Assembly (NCBI GenBank): GCA_965204155.1
Contig: OZ241971.1
Location: 4,712,001 to 4,776,000, forward strand
Length of the DNA stretch: 64,000 bases
Direction: 5' to 3'
Origin: UBA6522 sp965204155
GTDB lineage: Bacteria; Pseudomonadota; Gammaproteobacteria; Steroidobacterales; Rariloculaceae
Numbering within the stretch: position 1 is the stretch's first letter; each line of letters starts with the position of its first letter. Positions 7,526 to 14,835 of this stretch are shown here, one piece after another. Under the pieces are notes generated by a model. It had not been told where the DNA came from, did no database searches, and worked only from the letters and a program-made list of their open reading frames with translations. The translations under genes were made by a program, and so were the position numbers.

Positions 7526-9586
7526 TTACGGGTGAGCCGAAATCTCCGGGCGCATTTTGGCGACGCCGCCGCCCCGCTCGGACGCAACGGCTTCGGTCAG
7601 CACCAACTCGATCCGATCCCGCAGGTGTTGAAAAGCCTGACCTTCCAGCGCAGGATCTGCGAACACGTTTGCTTGCGCCAGCATCAGGTTGTGATAGCTG
7701 ACGTCGGGAATCCGGCTACTCGTTGCTGCAGCAGCCAGATGCAGTGCGTCGAGCGCGGTTTCCTTGTCTCCCCGCGCCAGCGCAAGGAATATTGTGCTGC
7801 CGTTCCCCGGTGAGGCGCCTGCCGTAATCGTCTCGACCTTGTGAATCAGCCGCTCGGCGCCTTCCTGATATCCGAAGCGCGAATAGCCATAGGCGATCAG
7901 CACGGCCATGTGGACAGGAGGGTCTTCACCCAACTGCTGTTCGGCAACATTCAACTCGGTAATCGCTTCTTCCGAATCGCCGCGAATGCCCTCCACGATC
8001 GCGCGATATATGCGCGACAGCGCATGACCGGGATTCATCTCGATGGACCTGTGAAAGGCGGCGACTGCCGCATCGTATTCTGCCGCGTAAAGATGAGCCG
8101 AGCCCTCGCGGAAGAGCAATCCCGACTGGGTTGGAGCGAGCGCCGTGGCACGCATCGCAAGCGAAACCGCCTTGACGTGATCGCCGGCGTGCGAGCTGAA
8201 TTGAGCATACGTGCGCATGACGTCGAGATCGTCGGGATTCAGTACAAATGCACGCTCGAAGGCCTGCCCGGCCTCGGCCCAGCGCCAGCGGTATTGATGC
8301 AACCTTCCGAGTGCCATGTAGGCAGAGGCGAGACCGGGGTCCAGTGCCAGCGCAGTCTCGGCACTCATTCGGACGCGGCGATCGATTTCGTCCAGATCGT
8401 AACGATTTGCGGTTCCCGCGGCGAAACTGTCCACCATCGAAACCACGTAGACATCGGCCTTGCGGGCATGAGCCTCGGCAAAGGCCGGATCCAGCGCGAT
8501 GGCCTGGTCCAGATAGTGATGCCTCACGGCACTGGGCAATCCCGGAGTGACGGCTGTCGCGCCTGCCCGCAGATAGAGCGTGTAAGCCTCGGGTGACTCC
8601 GTCAGCCGTTCCGCCTGCCGCAGACGCTCCTGAACGTCAAGCTGCCCATCGAGCGCCGTGGCGACCCGGAGCGCGATGTCCGTCTGGATTGCGAAAACAT
8701 CGTCGAGATCGCGCTCGTAACTGGCGGACCATATCTGGGAGTCGGACTCGGCATTGATGAGCTGCATGTAGATGCGGACGCGATCATCGGCGTAGCGAAC
8801 GCTGCCGACCAGGACAGCGCCGACATTCAATTCGGCGCCGATCTCCGAGGCCGATCGCTTCTGACCCTCGTAGGGCAATACAGAGCTGCGTGACGCGACT
8901 TGCAGATCCGTTGTCTTTGCAACCTGATTCAGTATCTCGTCATGGAAGCCCGCGGCAAAATATACGTCTTCGTCACTCGAACCCAGGACATCAAAGGGAA
9001 CGACCGCCAGAGAACCAGTCGACGGAGCTGTCTGGAATTCACTATCGAATGCGGCTGGCCCGTCGGGAGTTTCCGGCGGCACAACCCCCGGCAATCGACG
9101 GTCCTCTCCCGGGAATCCACCGGCAATGAGCAGAAAGGCCAGCGCCAGGACAGCAGTAGCCGCATAGGCGAACATCGCTCGGGACGATAGCGCACCATGG
9201 CCGGCTGTGACTGACGACTCACGCGGCTGGGCCGGCTCAACCGGGGCGACCAACCGGTACCCGCGCTTGGGAACCGTCTGAATGAACGATTCTCCGTTGC
9301 CGTGATCCCTGAATGCCCGACGCAGCTCGCTGATGATCTTGTAGATCTGGGCGTCGTATACGACACGGCCCTGCCACACGGCATCGATGAGCTCGTCTCC
9401 GGACACGACCTCGCCCGCGCGCGCGGCAAGATGAACGAGCGTGTCCATGGCGCGAGGGGAAATTCTGGTTGAATGGCGGGCGCATTCAATCAGGTTCAGA
9501 GACGGCCGCACCAGGCATCCCCCGACCACAATGTCCGAGGCCCTGGTCCTGTTTTTTTTCCTGGCCCTAGTCCACCGAGATGACAT
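7526..9586 (-). CDS. CadC-like transmembrane transcriptional regulator with TolB-like and TPR regions
   Basis: A 686-residue membrane-anchored regulator. Residues about 18-115 form an OmpR/CadC winged helix (SPRAMDTLVHLAARAGEVVS, then IQTVPKRGYRLVAPV). Residues 138-158 are a single transmembrane helix (AMFAYAATAVLALAFLLIAG). About 190-330 is the TolB-like segment common to this class (FAAGFHDEILNQVA, GAVLVGSVRYADDRVRIYMQ). The rest is TPR-like (ALDPGLASAYMALGRLHQYR, YAAEYDAAVAAFHRSIEMNP). Such proteins bind promoter DNA from the inner membrane and sense the periplasm. It is divergent from the receptor at 9905 and convergent with the amidohydrolase at 5812, the natural candidate targets. Oddity: codons 10-12 contain an A8 run that could allow slippage or a sequencing error near the start. 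Confidence 0.85.
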   Translation of the reverse strand: MSSRWTRARKKNRTRASDIVVGGCLVRPSLNLIECARHSTRISPRAMDTLVHLAARAGEVVSGDELIDAVWQGRVVYDAQIYKIISELRRAFRDHGNGESFIQTVPKRGYRLVAPVEPAQPRESSVTAGHGALSSRAMFAYAATAVLALAFLLIAGGFPGEDRRLPGVVPPETPDGPAAFDSEFQTAPSTGSLAVVPFDVLGSSDEDVYFAAGFHDEILNQVAKTTDLQVASRSSVLPYEGQKRSASEIGAELNVGAVLVGSVRYADDRVRIYMQLINAESDSQIWSASYERDLDDVFAIQTDIALRVATALDGQLDVQERLRQAERLTESPEAYTLYLRAGATAVTPGLPSAVRHHYLDQAIALDPAFAEAHARKADVYVVSMVDSFAAGTANRYDLDEIDRRVRMSAETALALDPGLASAYMALGRLHQYRWRWAEAGQAFERAFVLNPDDLDVMRTYAQFSSHAGDHVKAVSLAMRATALAPTQSGLLFREGSAHLYAAEYDAAVAAFHRSIEMNPGHALSRIYRAIVEGIRGDSEEAITELNVAEQQLGEDPPVHMAVLIAYGYSRFGYQEGAERLIHKVETITAGASPGNGSTIFLALARGDKETALDALHLAAAATSSRIPDVSYHNLMLAQANVFADPALEGQAFQHLRDRIELVLTEAVASERGGGVAKMRPEISAHP

Positions 9587-9813
9587 GAGCGGCGGCGCCC
9601 CCCTGCATCGGCCTCCGATATCCGTAACCTACCATAAACGGCGCCGCAGTCTTCACATGCGTTCACGGATGTTGTTTCATGCCGGTTTGCCTTGCCCACC
9701 GCGAGCAGGAGCGCGGTTTCCCGGCGCGCAGACAAAAAGGTAGATAAAAGGAAGGCTTCCACAACGGTTTCTCCGCCTTCCTGGCGTTAATCTCGGTCAT
9801 GTGAATATGGGTT

Positions 9814-9829
9814 GTTGCGTTATCGCAAC
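9814..9829. promoter_or_regulatory. Palindromic operator candidate
   Basis: A perfect inverted repeat GTTGCG-TTAT-CGCAAC about 80 bp upstream of the receptor start. It overlaps a possible -35 element and resembles the imperfect palindrome at 5680-5700. Confidence 0.4.
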
Positions 9830-9843
9830 GATCCATGTATATA
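9815..9843 (+). promoter_or_regulatory. Possible sigma70 promoter for the TonB receptor
   Basis: TTGCGT (9815-9820), a 17-bp spacer and TATATA (9838-9843) give good spacing for a housekeeping promoter about 60 bp upstream of the ATG. The -35 overlaps the palindrome, so a bound regulator could block or contact polymerase. Predicted by eye only. Confidence 0.4.
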
Positions 9844-9904
9844 TCTGCGTGGAGGGGAAGGCTGAAATGACCATGAAACAACATCCTGAAATGGGGCGGA
9901 AACA

Positions 9905-12790
9905 ATGAATATTCATTCTCAACGTAGATTAGCCAGGTTATCTGCGGTCGGCTTGTTGTGCGCTGCTGTGGCGTGCCCTTTGCCGACGATTGCGCAGACC
10001 GACAATGCAGACGGGGTACTTCAGACGCTTGAAGAAGTCGTCGTTACCGGACGCAAGCGTGAGGAGAGCCTACAGGAAATTCCGGTAGCCATATCGGTGC
10101 TGGGGTCCGATATGATTGCCGAGCTCAACGTCCTTAGACAGGATGATCTGGCCGCATTGGTACCTGGATATTTCTACAACCAGGGTGTTGGCCTGAATGA
10201 GGACCGTACTGCTGCGCTTCCGAGTATTCGCGGTATTGGCTCGACAGAACTTGCCACAAATCGGTCCAAGGTCGCTTCCTTTGTAGACGGCATGCCTATT
10301 CTGGGTTCGGTTGGCGCCATCAATATCGGTGGTGCGACGCAGGTAGAGGTATACAGCGGCCCGCAGAGCGCGGCTTTTGGTCGTTCTACGTTTGCCGGTG
10401 CGATCAACTACGTAACCCGTGATCCAGGCGAAGAACTCAACGGCACTATCGGGATGAACTACAGCAATGAAGGCACCCGCATCGTCAACGGTTCTGTTGG
10501 AGGCCCGATTACAGACACGCTTGGTTTCCAGTTAGGCGCAATCATAGAAGACTCGGCGTCTCCGGATACTCCACTGTATTCGTACACTGATGGCGTAGAG
10601 GCAATTACTGAAACGGGTGAGAACCTTTCAGCTCGTCTGGTCTTTGAGCCCAATGACCAGTTCAAAGCCAAACTTACCTTTGCTCGCGATACAACGGACG
10701 ATGGTCCTCGCGCGGATTTTTACGCGGCGCCAGAGGACGCTTTTAACTGCTATAGCTCCGGCAATCTATATGCTTTCTACTCCGGCATGGGCCCAATGAC
10801 GAACATTGGCTGGGACGGACCCTGGGAATGTAAACTCGAAGTCCATCCCGAAACAGTCCTGGAGCAGTTAAACGACTATTTCCGCTATTTTAACGCCAAT
10901 CCGGATGTTTTGACCTCTATTGCTGACGACCTGAGAGCGCAGGGCGCTGTGGACGGCCACCTGGGCTTAACCGTAGAAGAACAGGCCGCGATTATCTACG
11001 ACGGCTACTCCGTCCATCACGGCCAGTCGGGTTCGGAAAGCGAGCGCGATCGCGTCATGGCGCAGTTTGATTATGTGATGGACAATGGCAGCGCTTGGCA
11101 GCTTTCGTTTATGCGCAGCGAAGAAGACCTGTTTCGCGGGTATTCGCGAGTTGCTGAGCAGGAAGTACAGCCCGTTTATTGGAACCCTCGCGGTGGATAC
11201 TACGATCATTACGCGAATCTGAATCACCTCACAAATCCGATGGCTATGCAAAATGGCCGCCGGGTGCCCGACAATGCACCGACCACCATCGAAGAAAACT
11301 ACACTGAGGTTCGCTGGGCTTCACCAGGGGAAGATAGACTTCGTTATGTCGTAGGTGCTGCTTACTATGACTATGAATATATTTTCACCGATTATGGAGC
11401 ACCTGGTTACGTCAACGCGACCAGGGGAACTGCCGACTTGTTCGCGCAGCTGATCGATCCATCTGAACTAACCAATAGCGGCGGTATTGTCCAGCCCACT
11501 ACCATCGCATCTGAAGTGACGACAAACACTGCGCTGTTCTTTAACGCATCTTATGATTTCACCGACACGCTAACCGGCTCAATCGAAGGACGTTATGCTT
11601 CTGATGACGTCGGGGCTGTGCTGGAGTCGCCAGTGGAGGACACCCTCCGAGATTCAGTGAAGACGGATACCTTTACACCTCGTATTGCTCTGAACTGGAC
11701 GCCGAATGAAAACACAACCTACTACCTCCAGTACGCTGTAGGCGTAAACCCGGCGGGAATCAATGCCAATATGCTGGATCCCCTCCTTCGGGCCACGCTG
11801 GACAACGGTGTATTCGTGGATGACACCGTATATGGCGGCTCGGTAATGGGAAATGTTACTACCGTCAACTATGACTCATCCCGATATGCGAGCTTTGACG
11901 AAGAAGAGCTGACCAACTATGAGTTCGGGTTTAAAGGGACTGCGCTCGACGGACGACTGACTTATACCGGTGCTGTCTACTACATGGTGTGGGAAAACGC
12001 GCTGGAAAATATTGGGCTGGACTGGGATTACACCTATGCAGACGATGATCTTGCAGGCATGTCGGTATTTGAAGCTGATGGTTCAGGTCCAACGGACGTC
12101 TATTATGTCCCGGAGACTGACGACACGAGTATCAATCAGATACTGACCAATATCGGTCAGTCTGATACCAAGGGTGTCGAGTTGCAGATGACTTATTATA
12201 TGGGCGACAACTGGACTATCTCCGGCAACGCCAGCTACATGCAACGGAAATTTACCGATTACTGTTCTGAGGATGACTATCTTGGCTTCGACGGATCGAC
12301 GACCCATCCTGAACCGGGTGTGCATGCCGGTTTAACAGAGGGTGTCAGTGCAGGTGGCAATCCATGCTGGATTCTGGATGGTCTGGAAGTTCCCGATCAG
12401 CCATCCTTCACGATGACCTTGTTACCTACGTATCGCACCGAGTTTGCTAATGGAATGCGATTCAACGCCACTCTCATGCTGCGGCACATTAGCCAGCATT
12501 ACAGAGACTTCGTAAATATCACGGAAACTCCAGCTGTCGACAGAGTCAATCTGCGGCTTGGGCTTTCGACGGAATCGTGGACCGGAACGCTCTATATAGA
12601 CAATTTGCTGGATGACACAAATCTGACTCCCAGAGGTGTTACTTCCCAGGGGAGGTTCAATCAGCTGAATGCGCCGGCTGTTCTTCCTCCGCAATACTTG
12701 TTCCCGTTCATGGGCGCGACGATGGCTTCGTTCAGGTTTAACCGGAATGTAGGCCGCACCGCCGGTATTCGGTTCAACTACAACTTCTAA
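9905..12790 (+). CDS. TonB-dependent receptor (lower-GC gene)
   Basis: A 961-residue outer-membrane receptor. Signal peptide residues about 1-31 end before QTDNADG. The TonB-box/plug entry reads LEEVVVTGRKREESLQEIPV. Plug motifs include RTAALPSIRGIGS, FVDGMPILGS and VEVYSGPQSAAFGRSTFAGA. The barrel ends with the aromatic terminus GIRFNYNF. Strand-loop signatures such as YYLQYAVGVNPAGIN and LTNYEFGFKGTALDGRLTYT fit family members for complex organic ligands (SusC-unlike, Caulobacter-type). The ATG has only a modest GGGGCGG upstream. Compared with its neighbours the gene is visibly richer in A/T, especially at third positions, suggesting acquisition. It is followed by a hairpin and a decayed group II intron. 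The ligand is unknown. Confidence 0.9.
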   Translation: MNIHSQRRLARLSAVGLLCAAVACPLPTIAQTDNADGVLQTLEEVVVTGRKREESLQEIPVAISVLGSDMIAELNVLRQDDLAALVPGYFYNQGVGLNEDRTAALPSIRGIGSTELATNRSKVASFVDGMPILGSVGAINIGGATQVEVYSGPQSAAFGRSTFAGAINYVTRDPGEELNGTIGMNYSNEGTRIVNGSVGGPITDTLGFQLGAIIEDSASPDTPLYSYTDGVEAITETGENLSARLVFEPNDQFKAKLTFARDTTDDGPRADFYAAPEDAFNCYSSGNLYAFYSGMGPMTNIGWDGPWECKLEVHPETVLEQLNDYFRYFNANPDVLTSIADDLRAQGAVDGHLGLTVEEQAAIIYDGYSVHHGQSGSESERDRVMAQFDYVMDNGSAWQLSFMRSEEDLFRGYSRVAEQEVQPVYWNPRGGYYDHYANLNHLTNPMAMQNGRRVPDNAPTTIEENYTEVRWASPGEDRLRYVVGAAYYDYEYIFTDYGAPGYVNATRGTADLFAQLIDPSELTNSGGIVQPTTIASEVTTNTALFFNASYDFTDTLTGSIEGRYASDDVGAVLESPVEDTLRDSVKTDTFTPRIALNWTPNENTTYYLQYAVGVNPAGINANMLDPLLRATLDNGVFVDDTVYGGSVMGNVTTVNYDSSRYASFDEEELTNYEFGFKGTALDGRLTYTGAVYYMVWENALENIGLDWDYTYADDDLAGMSVFEADGSGPTDVYYVPETDDTSINQILTNIGQSDTKGVELQMTYYMGDNWTISGNASYMQRKFTDYCSEDDYLGFDGSTTHPEPGVHAGLTEGVSAGGNPCWILDGLEVPDQPSFTMTLLPTYRTEFANGMRFNATLMLRHISQHYRDFVNITETPAVDRVNLRLGLSTESWTGTLYIDNLLDDTNLTPRGVTSQGRFNQLNAPAVLPPQYLFPFMGATMASFRFNRNVGRTAGIRFNYNF

Positions 12791-12812
12791 GCACAGATCG
12801 AAACCTTCCAAA

Positions 12813-12836
12813 CCCATCGACAGAAATGTCGATGGG
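12813..12836 (+). terminator. Terminator-type hairpin after TonB receptor, T-tract replaced
   Basis: CCCATCGAC-AGAAAT-GTCGATGGG, a perfect nine-pair stem 22 bp after the receptor stop. Instead of a T-tract it continues GGGG-TC and then the GTGCGCC start of the intron remnant. This is the insertion context expected for group IIC introns. Confidence 0.6.
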
Positions 12837-12842
12837 GGGGTC

Positions 12843-13631
12843 GTGCGCCAGGCATGGCGCGTAGCGACAGGCGCTTGGGGGTCACGGGTGGGTGGTCGAT
12901 CTGGACCTGGAGAGCTTCTTCGACCGGGTAAACCACGACCTGCTGATGCGCCGCGTCGGCGAGAAGGTCGAGGACCGCCGGGTGCTGAGGCTGATTCGCC
13001 GGTACCTGAAGACGGGCATGATGGTGGACGGACTTCAGAGTCCACGGCGGGAGGGCACGCCGCAAGGCGGGCCGCTCTCGCCGCTACTGTCGAACGTTCT
13101 GCTGACGGGTATGGACCGCGAGCTTCAAGGGCGCGGGCACCGGTTCGTGCGCTATGCCGACGATGTGGCGATCCATGTCAGGAGCAAGCGGGCGCGCCAG
13201 CGTGTGCTTGCCGGTGTCACGCGGTACGTGGAGACGGCGCTGAAGCTGCGGGTGAGCGAGACCAAGAACGCGGTGGCGCGACCGTCGCAACGCACGTTCC
13301 TCGGAAACCGGATCGACCATCGGGGTGTGCTGTGCATCTCGGTGAAAAGCCGGGTCCGGTTGATCGGCAAGCTGCGGCAGTTGCTGCGCCGCGCCCGCGG
13401 TCGGGGAGGGAATGGCATAGCGTTGCCCGGTGCCGGTGTGGCGCAGCACCGAGCACTGGCGGTTCAGCAGCGCGTCCCGGAGTCCAGTGATAGATGGGCC
13501 TGACCTTCAGGTCGTGCTTGGTGAGCCGGGGCGGCTACTGGACCGGGAGCCCAAGCTGGCTCGACAGACGAGGCGTTCAGGCCAGCACGGATGTGCGGAT
13601 CAGGAAATTGGCAGCCGAGGGCTTCCCGAAT
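12843..13631 (+). mobile_element. Degenerate group II (IIC-like) intron remnant
   Basis: The element begins GTGCGCC-AGGCAT-GGCGC, matching the GUGYG 5' end of group II introns with a short self-pairing stem, immediately downstream of an intrinsic-terminator-like hairpin. About 20 bp later the sequence runs straight into reverse-transcriptase coding sequence, so most of ribozyme domains I-III and the start of the RT are deleted. After the RT the frame decays, and no domain V hairpin is seen before the end of the metallo-beta-lactamase gene at 13632. The 3' boundary given is therefore the next gene, not a mapped intron end. The element cannot be active. Confidence 0.6.
12865..13503 (+). pseudogene. 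ltrA: Group II intron reverse transcriptase/maturase fragment
   Basis: An open frame of about 212 codons (a GTG at 12892 gives 203) encoding the palm of a group II RT. It contains WVVDLDLESFFDRVNHDLLM (RT2), GTPQGGPLSPLLSNVLL (RT4) and FVRYADDVAIHV with the catalytic YADD (RT5), then LRVSETKNAV and FLGNR (RT6-7). Intact proteins have about 400-450 residues: the N-terminal RT0-RT1 and fingers are missing and the maturase/X domain is lost after VKSRVRLIGKLRQLLRR. Another frame near 13520 reads SRGGYW, recalling the C-terminal GYWR motif of these proteins, which suggests frameshifting. It is a dead fragment. Confidence 0.8.
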
Positions 13632-14642
13632 TCAGCATCCTGCCACGCACCTGCCCTGTCCATCGAATTCCATCGTGCGCCCGCTGATGGCGAGGTGAAC
13701 CGGCGGCTCCACCTGCTCGATCACCGTCGCCGTACGCGACTCAGGCCGCAGCACGCCGCCTTCCGTCGCCGGTTCGTTCACATGTGTGAGAATCACCGAC
13801 GCCGGCTGGATCAGTTCGTTGATCACATGGGGCGCAGAGACGTAAATGCCCGGGTTGTTTCCAAGATTCAGCATGGCGAGATTGGCGCGATGGTATTCGT
13901 TGACCACCGTCCTCATTTCGGAGTGGATGCCGGTATCGCCGGAGAGGTAGACAGTGAGCCCATTGGTGAACCGGACGACATAGCCTGTGGGCGGGCCGTA
14001 CTCCAGAACGGCGCCGTTGGCCTGGAGCGCCACACGTTGCGCCTCGGAGAGCAGCGACGGCGGGGCGTTGTTCACGTGCGACGCGAAGACGATCGTGATT
14101 TCCACGCCCTGCCCTGCATCGGCCGCCCTGGCGACGAACACGCCGCCCACATCCATGCTGGACCGGCAGGCCGTTTCGACCGGCACGGTGGCGGCAACAG
14201 GTTGGGGGCATACGTTCAATGGGCGCCCGAGCATGCCTTCGACCTTGTTGGCCACGAACCCGGCCATGGCACGGGTCGTTACGAGCACGGCGTTCTTCGC
14301 GACGACGGCCTCGGCCGTCATGGAATTCGGAGCGGGAACGCGCTCCGAACTCGCGCAAGTGCCTGCACCCACGGCACGCAGACTGCGATCACCCAGGTGA
14401 TCGCCATGCATGTGGGTCACCAGCACGACGTGAATGTCGCCGAGCCTGGGATCGTCACCGGCGACAAGGTTCTGAGCCGGATCATAGAGCAGGCGTACGC
14501 CGGTCGGGTCTTCGAACACCGTTGCCCGATCATTGGCGCAAAGCTCGCCCGGGTGTGAACCGATCGGCGTGATCTTCACGTTCTGGGCCAAAACCGGCAG
14601 AGTCGCAAACATTACGGCGAGAGCAACAGAACCCGTTTTCAT
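13632..14642 (-). CDS. Secreted metallo-beta-lactamase-fold hydrolase
   Basis: A 336-residue protein with a metallo-hydrolase fold and export signal (MKTGSVALAVMFATLPVLAQ). The start at 14642 is preferred because it gives a clean signal peptide with AGGA upstream; a start at 14648 is possible, and the longer frame to 14777 runs through the antisense of a pcm relic. Metal motif VTHMHGDHLGDRSL (HxHxDH) is present, as are YLSGDTGIHSEM (Asp ligand) and ASVILTHVNEPA. Overall resemblance is to UlaG-like/Zn-dependent hydrolases of the L-ascorbate-6-phosphate lactonase class. The substrate is unknown. The gene stands alone between the intron scar and the pcm relic. Confidence 0.75.
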   Translation of the reverse strand: MKTGSVALAVMFATLPVLAQNVKITPIGSHPGELCANDRATVFEDPTGVRLLYDPAQNLVAGDDPRLGDIHVVLVTHMHGDHLGDRSLRAVGAGTCASSERVPAPNSMTAEAVVAKNAVLVTTRAMAGFVANKVEGMLGRPLNVCPQPVAATVPVETACRSSMDVGGVFVARAADAGQGVEITIVFASHVNNAPPSLLSEAQRVALQANGAVLEYGPPTGYVVRFTNGLTVYLSGDTGIHSEMRTVVNEYHRANLAMLNLGNNPGIYVSAPHVINELIQPASVILTHVNEPATEGGVLRPESRTATVIEQVEPPVHLAISGRTMEFDGQGRCVAGC

Positions 14643-14661
14643 ATCCATCCTGATGCATCTG

Positions 14662-14718
14662 CGGGACGATGTGCTTCCGGTCCGCTTCGTGCCGTTCCTG
14701 GACGAAGACTCACTTTGA
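14662..14718 (+). pseudogene. 3' relic of a second pcm gene
   Basis: The sequence encodes LRDDVLPVRFVPFLDEDSL followed by TGA. DVLPVRFVPFLDEDSL is identical to the last 16 residues of the intact methyltransferase at 18763-19500. Eight of these 16 codons differ, all at synonymous third positions, and the stop codon differs (TGA versus TAG). The upstream sequence has no pcm similarity and belongs to the 5' end of the metallo-hydrolase on the other strand. It is best read as the tail of a diverged pcm paralogue whose body was lost. Confidence 0.7.
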
Positions 14719-14775
14719 CCTGAGTGCGCCGGAAATCCTGCTGTTGCGTCATCGCCAACGCCCGTTTGCGAACGC

Positions 14776-14835
14776 AATGGCGCCCTGCCGCGTCCAATGG
14801 CGCCCTGCCGCGTCCAATGGCGCCCTGCCGCGTCA
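14776..14835. repeat. 20-bp tandem repeat, three copies
   Basis: The unit AATGGCGCCCTGCCGCGTCC occurs at 14776-14795, 14796-14815 and 14816-14835, the last with one terminal change. The third copy contains the stop codon of the TonB receptor at 14833. Confidence 0.9.

Larger units (their letters stand above)
9587..9904. other. Divergent promoter region, regulator / TonB receptor
   Basis: A 318-bp non-coding region between the CadC-like gene and the receptor. It contains the A-rich box GGTAGATAAAAGGAAG (9739-9754), the palindrome at 9814-9829 and a promoter-like sequence at 9815-9843. It becomes clearly more A/T-rich towards the receptor. I see no small gene in it. Confidence 0.6.

Noticed and set aside
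9540..9590. Frameshift at the A8 run near the start of the CadC-like gene
   Set aside because: The downstream winged-helix frame is intact and continuous with the ATG, so no break needs to be assumed.
13494..14558. A 354-codon plus-strand frame starting in the intron remnant
   Set aside because: Apart from a short SRGGYW-like stretch at its start it is antisense to the metallo-hydrolase gene.
14776..14835. CRISPR-like array
   Set aside because: The three 20-bp units are directly adjacent with no spacers, so it is a simple tandem repeat.
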